Positions 1-8,321 of a stretch of 64,000 bases of DNA are shown in pieces. The stretch covers positions 1 to 64,000 of the forward strand of contig CAMDFO010000002.1 of NCBI GenBank assembly GCA_945897515.1, written 5' to 3'. Positions within the stretch are counted from its first letter, which is position 1; each line of letters starts with the position of its first letter. The stretch comes from Rhodoplanes serenus (lineage in GTDB: Bacteria > Pseudomonadota > Alphaproteobacteria > Rhizobiales > Xanthobacteraceae). The position numbers and the translations under genes are program-made. A model generated the notes under the pieces. It made no database searches. It was not told where the DNA came from and worked only from the letters and a program-made list of their open reading frames with translations.

Positions 1-533
1 GCCAGATCGACCATCGCGCCGATGCGCTCGATGTTAGCGCGGTGCACGACAAGATTAACGGTGAGCGGCAAACCGATCCGGACCGCCTCGACGGCGAGCG
101 CGTGCTTGCGCTGGAACGCGCCGCGGTAGCCCGCGATACGGTCGGCGGACACGGCGTCGGAGTCCTGTATGGAAACCTGGACGTGATCGAGGCCGGCCTC
201 CCAAAGATCGCGCATGGTGCGCGTCGTGATGCCAACGCCCGAAGTGATGAGATTGGTGTAGAGCCCGGCATCGCGCGCGCCGGACACGATCTCCACCAGA
301 TCGCGCCGCGCGCCCGGCTCGCCGCCGGAGAGATGCACGTGCAGCACGCCCAGCGCGGCGGCCTCCTGGAACACCCGCATCCAGGTCCCGGTATCGAGTT
401 CGTCGTCGCGTGGGTCGAGCACGAGCGGGTTCGAGCAATACGGGCAGCCGAGCGGGCAACGGTGCGTCAGCTCGGCCAGCATCCCGAGCGGAGCGGTCAA
501 AGTGTCGGCTGTCCGCGTCTCGGGCAAACTCAC
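1..533 (-). CDS. pqqE: PqqE, PQQ biosynthesis radical SAM enzyme (3' part beyond window)
   Basis: PqqE is the radical SAM enzyme that cross-links the conserved Glu and Tyr of the PqqA peptide, the first committed step of pyrroloquinoline quinone synthesis. Only about the first 177 residues lie in the window. The start is a GTG whose GTGA overlaps the pqqD stop by 4 bp, the usual translational coupling. Near residue 26 is the CxxxCxxC radical SAM cluster motif (CPLGCPYC), followed by a downstream HLSGGEP stretch that matches the SAM-binding GGEP motif. The family is normally about 370-390 residues, so roughly half is missing at the left edge. The call is firm because of motif, order after pqqD and overlap. 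Confidence 0.96.
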   Translation of the reverse strand, partial: MSLPETRTADTLTAPLGMLAELTHRCPLGCPYCSNPLVLDPRDDELDTGTWMRVFQEAAALGVLHVHLSGGEPGARRDLVEIVSGARDAGLYTNLITSGVGITTRTMRDLWEAGLDHVQVSIQDSDAVSADRIAGYRGAFQRKHALAVEAVRIGLPLTVNLVVHRANIERIGAMVDL

Positions 534-817
534 AACTCCAGCAGCCTCTTCTCGGCCAGTCCGCCCAGCAACTTCGTCACGTCGGCATGTATGACATCGC
601 GCGGCGCTTTGAAGGTCGCGGCCAGGTCGTCGACGATGGCGTCGAGCGTCGCCTCCCCGGTGCACCGCTTGAGCACTTCGACCGCGACGGCGTCAGCCTT
701 GAAGATGCGTTCCGGCGCCAGCAACACCCATCCGCCCTGCGCCTCGTTATGCACGAGACGAGTGCCGCGCGGCAGCCGCGGCTTGGCGTCCGGCGCTATG
801 GCGTTGCTCCCGGTCAA
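530..817 (-). CDS. pqqD: PqqD, PqqA-binding chaperone of PQQ synthesis
   Basis: This 95-residue protein is PqqD, the small peptide chaperone that binds PqqA and presents it to PqqE. Its length is typical of the family. It has the characteristic pattern of a basic N-terminal region, a GGWVLLAPER segment, and then a helical part (VEVLKRCTGEATLDAIVDDLAATF). It overlaps pqqE by 4 bp. Unusually, it is not directly preceded by pqqC: a divergently oriented Bug receptor gene begins about 90 bp upstream. pqqDE therefore probably need a promoter of their own in the 818-906 interval. That is inference, and I did not recognise a convincing promoter there. Confidence 0.95.
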   Translation of the reverse strand: MTGSNAIAPDAKPRLPRGTRLVHNEAQGGWVLLAPERIFKADAVAVEVLKRCTGEATLDAIVDDLAATFKAPRDVIHADVTKLLGGLAEKRLLEL

Positions 818-906
818 AATGGCTCCATGCCGCAGTTTGCGGAATTGACGGCCGTGTTATACGACAAATGCCGGTCAAGAAACTCGAAATGACAGTGGAG
901 GACGCG

Positions 907-1887
907 ATGAATCTGCGGTGTGTGAAGGTGTTGAGCGTGGCCGCGGTTGCGATGATTGCGAGCGTGACGGCGCAAGCGCAGGACTATCCGACCAAACCGG
1001 TGACTTTCATCACCCCCGCCGCGGCCGGCAACAGCCCGGATGTGGTGACGCGCATTGTCGCCGACAGGCTGACGCAGCTTTGGAAGCAGCAGATCGTGGT
1101 GCTCAATCGCCCCGGCGCCGGCGGCCTGATCGCGGCCCAGGCCGCGGCCGCCAGCAACATCGAGAAGGACGGCTACACCCTCTACATGACGCAGGCCTCG
1201 ACCTACACCGTGCTGCCGGTCATGCAGGAAGGCAAGATGCCGGTTGACCTGCAGAAGGCGTTCACCGCCGTCGGCATGGTGGGCGAGCAGCCGATCGCGG
1301 TCGCGGTCAACAAGGACGTGCCCGCGAACAGCGTCAAGGAACTGATCGAACTCGCCAACAAGAGCAAGGACGGAATGCTGTTCGGCGCAACCAATCGTGG
1401 CGGCCAGGCGCACCTGACGGGCGAGTTGTTCCGCGAGAAGTCGAAGGCCAATATCTCGTTCGTCCACGCAGCCGGCGGCGCTGTATCGCTGAACGACGTC
1501 ATCGCCGGACGCATCCCGATCATGTTTGAGGGGTTGGCCGGAATGAACCCCGGCATCCAGAGCGGCGGCGTGCGGCTGCTTGGTATCGCGTCGCAACAGC
1601 GCCTGCCCAACCTGCCGAACCTGCCCGCGATCAACGAGACGGTGCCGGACGTCGTGTCCAGCGGCTGGATCGTGCTGATGGCGCCGACCGGCGTGCCGGA
1701 TCGCGTCATCCAGAAACTCAACGCCGATCTGCGCCAGGTCGTCGCCATGAAGGACGTGCAGGATCGCTTCCATCAGCTCGGCACCTACACCCGCGATCTG
1801 ACGCCAGCGCAGACCAACGAGTTCCTGCGCAGCGAGGAAAAGCTGTGGTGGCCGATCGTGCGGCAGGTGAACCAGGCGCAGAAGTAG
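907..1887 (+). CDS. Bug/TctC-family tripartite tricarboxylate receptor, inserted in the pqq locus
   Basis: This is a 326-residue periplasmic solute receptor of the Bug (TctC) family. A signal peptide (residues 1 to about 25, ending AQAQ) is followed by the family opening YPTKPVTFITP and a conserved NRPGAGG-type loop. The ATG at 907 is preferred over an in-frame start at 868 because GTGGAG lies just upstream and the signal peptide starts there. Such receptors bind small carboxylates and usually work with TctA/TctB membrane proteins, neither of which is in the window. The gene runs against pqqC and away from pqqD, so it breaks the pqqABCDE order. A Rho-independent terminator follows it. The ligand is unknown. 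Confidence 0.93.
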   Translation: MNLRCVKVLSVAAVAMIASVTAQAQDYPTKPVTFITPAAAGNSPDVVTRIVADRLTQLWKQQIVVLNRPGAGGLIAAQAAAASNIEKDGYTLYMTQASTYTVLPVMQEGKMPVDLQKAFTAVGMVGEQPIAVAVNKDVPANSVKELIELANKSKDGMLFGATNRGGQAHLTGELFREKSKANISFVHAAGGAVSLNDVIAGRIPIMFEGLAGMNPGIQSGGVRLLGIASQQRLPNLPNLPAINETVPDVVSSGWIVLMAPTGVPDRVIQKLNADLRQVVAMKDVQDRFHQLGTYTRDLTPAQTNEFLRSEEKLWWPIVRQVNQAQK

Positions 1888-1920
1888 CCGCGCGGCACGG
1901 TGATGCAAGCACACGCCCTG

Positions 1921-1947
1921 TCGTCCCCGCGAAGGCGGGGATGACAG
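1921..1947. repeat. Short intergenic inverted repeat (GCGAAGGCGGGG type)
   Basis: This hairpin has a CCCCGC-GAAG-GCGGGG core next to ATGACAG. The same core and flank recur at 5001, 24304 and 45601, so it belongs to a dispersed intergenic repeat family. It lies between the convergent bug and pqqC genes. Confidence 0.6.
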
Positions 1948-1952
1948 GGAGA

Positions 1953-2681
1953 TCAACCGCCCGGCACGAAAGCGCCGGGCGGTCTTTCTTTGGGATCGAC
2001 GTAGGCGTGCTGCAGCGCGTCGCACATCGCCCACAGCACTGAGCATTTAAACTCCAGCGCCGCCAGGACTTGCTGCTGCTGTTCCGGAGTCCGTGCCTGC
2101 TGCTTGCAGTAGTCCAGCGCGAAGTCCGCATCGCGCGCGGCCTGCGGCGGCCGCTTGTCGAAATAGGACAGAGTCTCACGGGTGACGAAGCTGTAGCTCG
2201 CCAGCATACCGTCCATCCGCTCGGTGATGATTTGCGGCGAGAACATCTCGGTGAGCGACGACGCGATCGCCTCCAGCAGCGTTTTCTCGCGCACGAAACG
2301 GACGTAGGCATCGACCGCAAAGCGCGTGGCAGGCAGGAGTCCCTTCAGCGAGGTAACGTATTCACGGTCGAGCCCGAGTCCTTCGGTAAGCTTGAGCCAG
2401 CGGGCGATGCCACCGTCGCCATCGGCCTCGCCGTCGTGATCGACCAGTCGCGAGCGCCACTCGCGGCGCACGGCGGAATCCTCGCAACGCGCGATCAGGC
2501 TGGCATCCTTGATCGGGATCATCGCCTGATAATAGTAGCGGTTGAGCGCCCAGGCCTGGACCTGACCCTTGGTGCACTGCCCGCCATGCAGCAGCTTGTG
2601 GAACGGATGCAAACGATGATAGCGCCGTGCGCCGATGTCGCGCAGTGCGGCTTCCAGTTCGTCCGGCGTCAACAGCTTCAC
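1953..2681 (-). CDS. pqqC: PqqC, pyrroloquinoline-quinone synthase
   Basis: PqqC is the cofactorless oxidase that carries out the final ring closure and eight-electron oxidation to PQQ. At 242 residues it is slightly short but within the family range. Recognisable blocks are the N-terminal RRYHRLHPFHKLLHGG, the QAWALNRYYYQAMIPIKDA helix and the C-terminal LDYCKQQARTPEQQQQVL region. The start is a GTG that overlaps the pqqB stop (GTGA). The last codons double as the stem-loop terminator of the convergent Bug gene. In most genomes pqqD follows directly, whereas here it lies more than 1.1 kb further on, beyond that gene. Confidence 0.96.
   Translation of the reverse strand: MKLLTPDELEAALRDIGARRYHRLHPFHKLLHGGQCTKGQVQAWALNRYYYQAMIPIKDASLIARCEDSAVRREWRSRLVDHDGEADGDGGIARWLKLTEGLGLDREYVTSLKGLLPATRFAVDAYVRFVREKTLLEAIASSLTEMFSPQIITERMDGMLASYSFVTRETLSYFDKRPPQAARDADFALDYCKQQARTPEQQQQVLAALEFKCSVLWAMCDALQHAYVDPKERPPGAFVPGG
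1957..1991 (+). terminator. Rho-independent terminator of the inserted Bug gene
   Basis: A perfect 9-bp GC stem (CCGCCCGGC at 1957-1965 and GCCGGGCGG at 1974-1982) with an 8-nt loop is followed by a T-rich tract, TCTTTCTTT. On the plus strand this terminates the Bug receptor transcript. It lies entirely within the last codons of convergent pqqC, so the same bases also encode the PqqC C-terminus. Confidence 0.75.
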
Positions 2682-3580
2682 AACACGATCTCCATGCCGT
2701 CTTCCGCGATCTCCCAGCCGGCGGCCTCGACGCGCCGGCGTTCCGCCGAGCCATCGACCAGGATCGGATTGGTGTTGTTGATGTGTATGAAAATCCGGCG
2801 CGCCCGCAAGCCCTGCAACGCCGCGACCGATCCGTCCGCGCCGTCGATCGGCATATGGCCCATGCGGCGGCCGGTCTTGCTGCCGGTGCAGCTGCGGATC
2901 ATCTCATCGTCGGTGAATAACGTGCCATCAAATAGCAGCACGTCCGCGCGCGACAGCCGCTCCCTCAGCGCGGGCGTGACTGCGGCGGCGCCCGGCACAT
3001 AGGCGAGCCGGACCTTGCCGCAGGACAACTCCACACCAACATTGGCCGCGCTCTCGATCGCGGTGTCGGGATCGTCGCCTTCCAGATAGAGCGGCACCTT
3101 GCCCGGCACCATGAACAGCTCGGCTTCCAGTCCACCGCCGAGCGAAAAGCGCGCGCCTGGCACGATCGCGCAGCGCGACACCACGTCAGGGGCGAGCGCG
3201 CCGAACATCGGATTGCCGGCGACCGCCACCAGCGTCGTCGCGGTGGCGTGGAGCGCGAACGGCGAACACTCGCGCAGACTCAGCAGGCCGGCAGTCTGGT
3301 CGATCTCGGCGCCGGTCAGGACGACCGCTTCGATCGGACTGCCGCGCCTACTCGTTTGGGGATGCAAGCGTGGATTGGACTGGATCTGCGATCGCAGGTC
3401 GGGCGAGGCGTTGAGCAGGGTCCACCGCTCGCCATCCGCCGAAACCGCAACGCTCGCCTGCGTGCGCGCACGTACGCGCCGGTCACCGGCCCAAGCGAGC
3501 CGACAGACATCGCAATTGCAATTCCATTGCGGAAAGCCGCCGCCCGCCGCCGCACCCAGCACGATGGCGGTCAGGCCCAT
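2678..3580 (-). CDS. pqqB: PqqB, metallo-hydrolase-fold PQQ biosynthesis protein
   Basis: This 300-residue protein is PqqB, a metallo-beta-lactamase-fold enzyme that hydroxylates the cross-linked precursor tyrosine. The family opening is present (VLGAAAGGGFPQWNCNC), including the WNCNCxxC segment that forms a structural zinc site. Further conserved blocks are LLNASPDLRSQI, VVLTGAEIDQTAGLLSLRE and the C-terminal FIHINNTNPIL. It begins 22 bp after pqqA and overlaps pqqC by 4 bp, so pqqABC are one transcriptional unit. Confidence 0.97.
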   Translation of the reverse strand: MGLTAIVLGAAAGGGFPQWNCNCDVCRLAWAGDRRVRARTQASVAVSADGERWTLLNASPDLRSQIQSNPRLHPQTSRRGSPIEAVVLTGAEIDQTAGLLSLRECSPFALHATATTLVAVAGNPMFGALAPDVVSRCAIVPGARFSLGGGLEAELFMVPGKVPLYLEGDDPDTAIESAANVGVELSCGKVRLAYVPGAAAVTPALRERLSRADVLLFDGTLFTDDEMIRSCTGSKTGRRMGHMPIDGADGSVAALQGLRARRIFIHINNTNPILVDGSAERRRVEAAGWEIAEDGMEIVL

Positions 3581-3602
3581 TTAGATGGAAGCGGCAGGTC
3601 GA

Positions 3603-3680
3603 TCAGAATTCGGCCGGGAGATAGCCGTTGATCTCAAGGCCGATGCAGATTTCGACGAGGGTGGGTGTGGTCCAGGCCAT
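3603..3680 (-). CDS. pqqA: PqqA precursor peptide
   Basis: This very small gene encodes 25 residues beginning MAWTTPTLVE and ending YLPAEF. It contains the diagnostic Glu-x3-Tyr pair, here E16 and Y20 within GLEINGY, which PqqE cross-links to build the PQQ skeleton. An AGAGGAAAC ribosome-binding site lies just upstream. The gene heads the minus-strand pqqABC unit, and its promoter should lie in 3681-3850. Length, the Glu/Tyr spacing and position immediately before pqqB make the identification secure. Confidence 0.95.
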   Translation of the reverse strand: MAWTTPTLVEICIGLEINGYLPAEF

Positions 3681-3863
3681 GATGTTTCCTCTGCAATTCG
3701 TTCGCTATGAGCTAACGCAGAACAACAGCGCTCGTTGCACTCAAAGGTAGATCGGGTTCCATCCGGGCGCAAGCGGTTCACACCGGGTCAAAACACGGGA
3801 CTTTGCCTGTGAAAACTGTCATACTCTGACCACAACGTCTAGTTGTTGTCTTGGAGGCTCACG

Positions 3864-4100
3864 ATGCAAGCCGGGATTTTGATGCTCGTCTACATCCTCA
3901 CCACAGCCGTTCTACAATTCATCGGCTTTTTGATCAGCCAGCTTATCGATTATCAGCTTCCAACCTTCGGCCTCATGACCTTCCTGATCCTGTTCATGGG
4001 CGCGTTCGGACTCGCTTGGCCTATAGCGGTCTGGATCGCTGAAACAGGAATGCGGAAGTATGGGATCGAAATCGAGCAGATGGACAAGCGCGCCGTCTGA
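3864..4100 (+). CDS. Small two-segment membrane protein, function unknown
   Basis: This is a 78-residue hydrophobic protein with two predicted membrane segments (about residues 3-28 and 36-60) and a charged C-terminal tail (GIEIEQMDKRAV). The ATG at 3864 is chosen over an in-frame start at 3843 because a GGAGG lies 7 nt upstream of it. It is divergent from pqqA and convergent with the Fe-S subunit gene. I do not recognise the family. It could be a stress-induced small membrane protein, but there is no evidence for a specific role. Confidence 0.7.
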   Translation: MQAGILMLVYILTTAVLQFIGFLISQLIDYQLPTFGLMTFLILFMGAFGLAWPIAVWIAETGMRKYGIEIEQMDKRAV

Positions 4101-4139
4101 TCCCAGACGCGGTGGGGCGCAAGCGCCGCTGATATTGGC

Positions 4140-4973
4140 CTATAACCGGATTTCTCCGAGACTGAGGCTCTGACCGAGCTTCGCCTCGACGGTTTTCTTT
4201 CGGCCATGGCCGGAGATTTCAACGGTGTATGCGCCTGAGCCCTCATCCAGCCGGTCGAATTTGAAGTCCCCGTAATTGTCGGTCTCGGTCGCCGCGACCT
4301 GCGTACCGTCCTTGAGCAGCCGCACCGCCGCGCCCTCCACGCAGTCCACCACGCCATTGGCCTCGGTCGCGACGCTGCCGCCAATGAAGCATTTCGAGTA
4401 GCGCCATAGATTGCGGTAATAGACCCGCGGCTTGGTGGCGGCCTCGGGCTTCATCACCTCGAGCGCTTCGTCGCGCGCCATCCGCGCCATCTCGTCGTCT
4501 TCGACCTTGATCGCGCGCATCGCGCCGGTCGGGCAAGCCTGATGACCGCGGGTCTTGTCCCAGCCCTGGTCGAGCAGGTGCGCGTCGAACGTCCAGATTT
4601 GCGGAAGCTGCAATTCCTCGTTCCACCAGATATGGCCGTAGGGGCAACTCTCGACCAGATCCTTGCGGCCCTTGGCCTTGACCGGATCGATGATGACGAT
4701 GCCGTCCTCGCGCTTGTTCACCGCATCGCCGCCCTTGGACAGGCACGGCGCGTTGTCGCAGTGGTTGCACATGGTCGGCGCGAAGGCGATGTCGATCATC
4801 GGCGCCTGCCCGCGCTCCTTCTGCTTGATGTCGATCCAGTGGTGGCCGTGCCGCGGCATCGGCGCGGAATAGCCCGGCCAATCGTTGCCGACGTACTCGT
4901 CCATCGCCGACAGCGTGCACAACTGGCAATTGGTGCACTCGGCGACGTCGATGATCATGTTCCATTTTTTCAT
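4140..4973 (-). CDS. Fe-S (beta) subunit of a transhydroxylase-like molybdoenzyme
   Basis: This 277-residue electron-transfer subunit belongs to the DMSO-reductase superfamily. Ferredoxin-type cysteines occur at 13, 16, 19, 69, 72, 77, 110 and 147 (CTNCQLC, CNHCDNAPC, SCPYG, ACPTG), consistent with several [4Fe-4S] clusters. The last roughly 75 residues (GVVDCVEGAAVRLLKDG onward) form a predicted beta-sandwich of the Cna-B/transthyretin-like type. From memory, an iron-sulfur subunit with a trailing beta domain is the arrangement of the pyrogallol-phloroglucinol transhydroxylase small subunit. There is no signal peptide. It lies downstream of the large-subunit gene, separated by a 120-bp gap that holds a repeat. 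The substrate is unknown. Confidence 0.85.
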   Translation of the reverse strand: MKKWNMIIDVAECTNCQLCTLSAMDEYVGNDWPGYSAPMPRHGHHWIDIKQKERGQAPMIDIAFAPTMCNHCDNAPCLSKGGDAVNKREDGIVIIDPVKAKGRKDLVESCPYGHIWWNEELQLPQIWTFDAHLLDQGWDKTRGHQACPTGAMRAIKVEDDEMARMARDEALEVMKPEAATKPRVYYRNLWRYSKCFIGGSVATEANGVVDCVEGAAVRLLKDGTQVAATETDNYGDFKFDRLDEGSGAYTVEISGHGRKKTVEAKLGQSLSLGEIRL

Positions 4974-5000
4974 GGCGACTCTCTTACCCAGAACACAGTG

Positions 5001-5074
5001 TCATCATCCGCGAAGGCGGATGATCCAGCGTTTGCCGTAAGCCTGGATGCCCGCTTTCGCGGGCATGACAGCGG
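5001..5074. repeat. Paired palindromic intergenic repeat
   Basis: Two hairpins in tandem, a TCATCCGCGAAGGCGGATGA type followed by a GCCCGCTTTCGCGGGC type, end in ATGACAGCGG. The same two-hairpin layout recurs at 24304-24382 and 45601-45688, so this is a dispersed repeat unit and not a site specific to the molybdoenzyme. It lies between the two subunit genes. Confidence 0.75.
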
Positions 5075-5093
5075 TGTTGTTGCGCTCTCATCA

Positions 5094-8000
5094 TCATTTC
5101 GCCGGAACCAGATGCGCGTCCCGCAGCGACTGCTTGATCGTCGCGTCCCTCTCCATCGCGGCGAAGGTCTCCGACATATGCTCGATCCGGCCGTCCCACA
5201 GTTCGACCTGCACGATCGACTGCGCGCCGGCCAACGAATGCGTCGACTTGGTCTGGGTCTTGTGCGGGGTGAGCAGGTTGAGACAGCCGCCGCGGTCGAC
5301 CGACTTGCCCGGCTCGCCCATCGGCGCGTAGACCGCCGACGACTCGTAGCCGTGGCAGACGCCGCGCGACAGCCGCTGCGTCGGCAGCGCCGCGCAGATC
5401 ACCGCGCCGCGATCGTTGTAGATCTTCACCAGGTCGTTCTTCTTGATGCCGCGCGCTTTCGCATCCTCGGCGTTGAGCCGCAGCACCCAGTAATACCAGC
5501 CGTCGACCTTCACCCGGTGGTCGGCGATGTTGTTGAGGAACGAGCTCTTGCCGTCGCCCTGGGTGTGGAAGCTGTATTTCGAGTGCGGCGTGAGGAGTTG
5601 AAGCGGATAGCGCCCGAACTCCGGCGAATGCGGGCCTTCCCATGACGGCTCGTATTTGACGATCGGCGGCCGCTCCGGGTCCTTGGCGCGCTTGAGGCTG
5701 TTGCAGTCGAATTCGAGCTTGCCAGATTGGGTCTGCAGGCCCTTGAGGAACTCGTCCATGTAGTCCGACGGCAGCGGCTGCGCCTCCGGCACGTCCTTCT
5801 TGCGGCCTTCCCAGAACCAGCGGAAGGACACCGGCGCGCGCAGCTTTTCCTTCTCGGCGGGCACCACGTAATAGCCGCGCTTCAAGAGCTTCTTGAACGA
5901 GATCACCTTCGGCAGATCGGAGGCGAGATAGAGCCGCTTGACCCAATCGAGCTCGTTGATCCCCTCGGAGAAATAATTCGACAGCCCGAGCCGTTTGCAG
6001 ATCTCGTTGAATATCCAATAGTCCGATTTCGATTCGCCGAGCGGCTTGATCGCCGGCGCCTGGAAGATGATGACGCGGTGGTTAAGCTGCTGCTGGCCGT
6101 GGTGGCCGTAGCCGCCGAGCCCCGCCCATTCGCTGATGTCGGTGCGCTCGAAATTGGTGCAGGCCGGCAGCACGACATCGGCGAACTTGGCCTCGCCCTC
6201 GAACCAGATCGACTGGTTGACCACGAACTCCAGTTGCTCGGACTGGTACATCCGCACATGGCGGTTGGTGTTGTTCATGGTGCCGAGGATCGAGCCACCG
6301 TATTTGTAGAGCATCTTCACCGGCGACGCGCCCGGCGACGGATACATGAACTTGCCGAACTGGTGCTCGATCGATTTCCCGACCCAGCGATAGCCCTCCG
6401 CCTTCCCCTCGTAGATCGCCTCCGGCAGGAAGATGCGCGGGATCATCTGGCCGTTGGAATTCATGGTCGGAAGCTGCGGCATGCGCTGGTAGAGCGCGAC
6501 CGGCATCGCGGTGTTTTCCAGATCGCCCGACATGCCGCCTTCGGAATAGCCAGGGAAATAGAAATTGAAATCGACCGGGCAGCCCCATTGCAGGTTGCCC
6601 ATGTTGCAGCCGGGCTTGCCGAGCCCCTGCATCGCACTGAGGCAAACCATGACGCGCGCCCATTGGATGCCGGTCTGGTTGCGGCAGGCGCCGCCATGGC
6701 CGTTGCCCCAGCCGCCGGGGGCGAGATAGACGCGCTTGCTGCCCCACTCGCGGGCCAGCGCGCGCACGTCCTTCGCCGGAACGCCGGTTTCCTTCTCCTG
6801 CCACTCCGGCGTCTTGGCGATGCCGTCCTCTTCGCCAGTGAGATACGCCGCCCACTTGTCGAAGCCTTCAGTGTGGGTCTTCACGTATTCCTTGTCGTAC
6901 AGCCCTTCCTTGATCCAGACGTAGGCAATCGCCATCGCCATTGCGGGCGAGGTGGTCGGCTTCGGCGCGAACCACTTACCGGGCAGGAACTGCGCGGTAG
7001 CGTTGTAATACGGGTCGACGTGCACGACCTTGATGCCGAGCTTCGGATTCTTCAGCCACTGCCGGCGCACCGTGCCTTCCTGCGCGCCGTAGGAGCCCGA
7101 TGTGGTCTCAGGATCTGCCGCCCACGACACGATCATGTCGCAGTTCTGCAGGCAGTCCTCGACCGTGCCGTAGGTTTCCGACTGGCCGACGCGCAGCGTG
7201 TGGCCCCAGTGATGCACCGCGCCCAGTACCAGCCCTCCCAGGAATCCGGATTGTGGTGCACGCGCGTCATGCCGACGGCGTTGCTGAAACGGAACAGCGC
7301 CGAGAGGTAATAGCCGATGTTGCCCCAGGTGTGGTGCGAGCCGTGCGACACGGCGATGCAGCCGGGACCATAGGTCCGCTTCTGCCGCTTGATCTCGTTG
7401 GACACGATCGTGAGCGCCTCGTCCCACGAAATCCGGACGTATTCCGATTTGCCGCGGTTCTGCGGATTGCGCGCGCCGTTGGGATCGAAGTCGACCCGCT
7501 TCATCGGATAGAGCAGCCGGTCCGGCGAATAGACGATCGACTTGGCGTTCTGGCCGTGCGGCGCCAGCGTGGTCTTGCGCGGTGGCGTCAGCTTCACGCC
7601 CTTTGCGTCGATGCTCCATGGCTGCGGATCGGTGTCGTCGAAATCGATCGGCGTCATACGGACGATCTTGCCGTCCTTGACGGTGACGAACACCGGGCCG
7701 CCATTGGTCATGTTGCAATAGCGCACCGAGCCGTCGGCCTGCGGCAGGCCAAACTGCAGCCCAGCCGACTGCCCCATCATCACGGTCTGCGCGAACCAGT
7801 TGGCGAGGCCGTCCTCGCCCGTCACCGTGAGCTGGAATTCCTTCTGCGCGTTGATCTGGTCGAGCCAGTTGATCGGCGGCGTCAGCAGGCCGGCTCCCAG
7901 CGCGGCGTTCTTGAACGCCACCGTGACGTCGGCATCCTTGCGCACCCCAAAGCCCGAGGTCAGGCGGCCGTCCTGGAACCGGAACCAGCGGCCGATCTCC

Positions 8001-8140
8001 TCGTCGCGCGCCATGAACTGCGCCGTGAGGTTGTGCTCTTTCAGCCGCTCGCGGTACTCCGGATGCCGCCAAGCCTTGTATTTCAGCAGCACCGAGAGAC
8101 CGAACAGGATCAGCGAAAGCTTGATGGACGCGAGGTTCAT
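5094..8140 (-). pseudogene. Large subunit of transhydroxylase-like molybdopterin oxidoreductase, with a frameshift near 7222
   Basis: This bis-MGD molybdoenzyme would be about 1015 residues if a single G is restored at the GGG run (complement of 7222-7224). The first 306 codons run from the ATG at 8140, which has GAGGAGAAC upstream. The reading frame then shifts by one and continues to 5094. The N-terminus has a hydrophobic segment (about residues 5-20) and an SCP2-like domain (about 45-122), with no Tat motif. No N-terminal Fe-S cysteine cluster is present, as in transhydroxylase. His269 and the Asp299-Ser300 pair are spaced as I recall for His144 and Asp174-Ser175 (the molybdenum ligand) of pyrogallol transhydroxylase. 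Both sides of the shift look well conserved, so a sequencing error is as likely as real inactivation. Confidence 0.85.
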
Positions 8141-8202
8141 GGACGTTCTCCTCGCTCCGATTTCTATGGGAAATCGCCCACCGAATCCAGGGAAGGTCTC
8201 AT

Positions 8203-8311
8203 GTCCCGGGCGAGCGCAAGCGAGACCCGGGACCCCGGTTTCTTATGCCAAGGAACCGGGGTCCCGGTTCTGCAGCGCATCATCAAGGGATGCTGCGCTG
8301 CGCCCGGGACA
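8203..8311. repeat. Intergenic repeat, copy A (CCCGGG/ACCCGGGACCCC family)
   Basis: A block of nested palindromes (TCCCGGGCGAGC...ACCCGGGACCCCGG) is followed by CTGCAGCGCATCATCAA and a closing GCTGCGCCCGGGACAC. Nearly the same block is at 10101-10206. The two copies flank the small membrane protein and E2 genes, and both are intergenic. Confidence 0.85.
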
Positions 8312-8321
8312 CAAGTGTCGC

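Noticed and set aside
7230-8072. N-terminal part of the longest frame over the molybdoenzyme gene
   Set aside because: Upstream of the frameshift this frame gives Arg/Gly-rich nonsense, while the adjacent frame gives the conserved protein from 8140.
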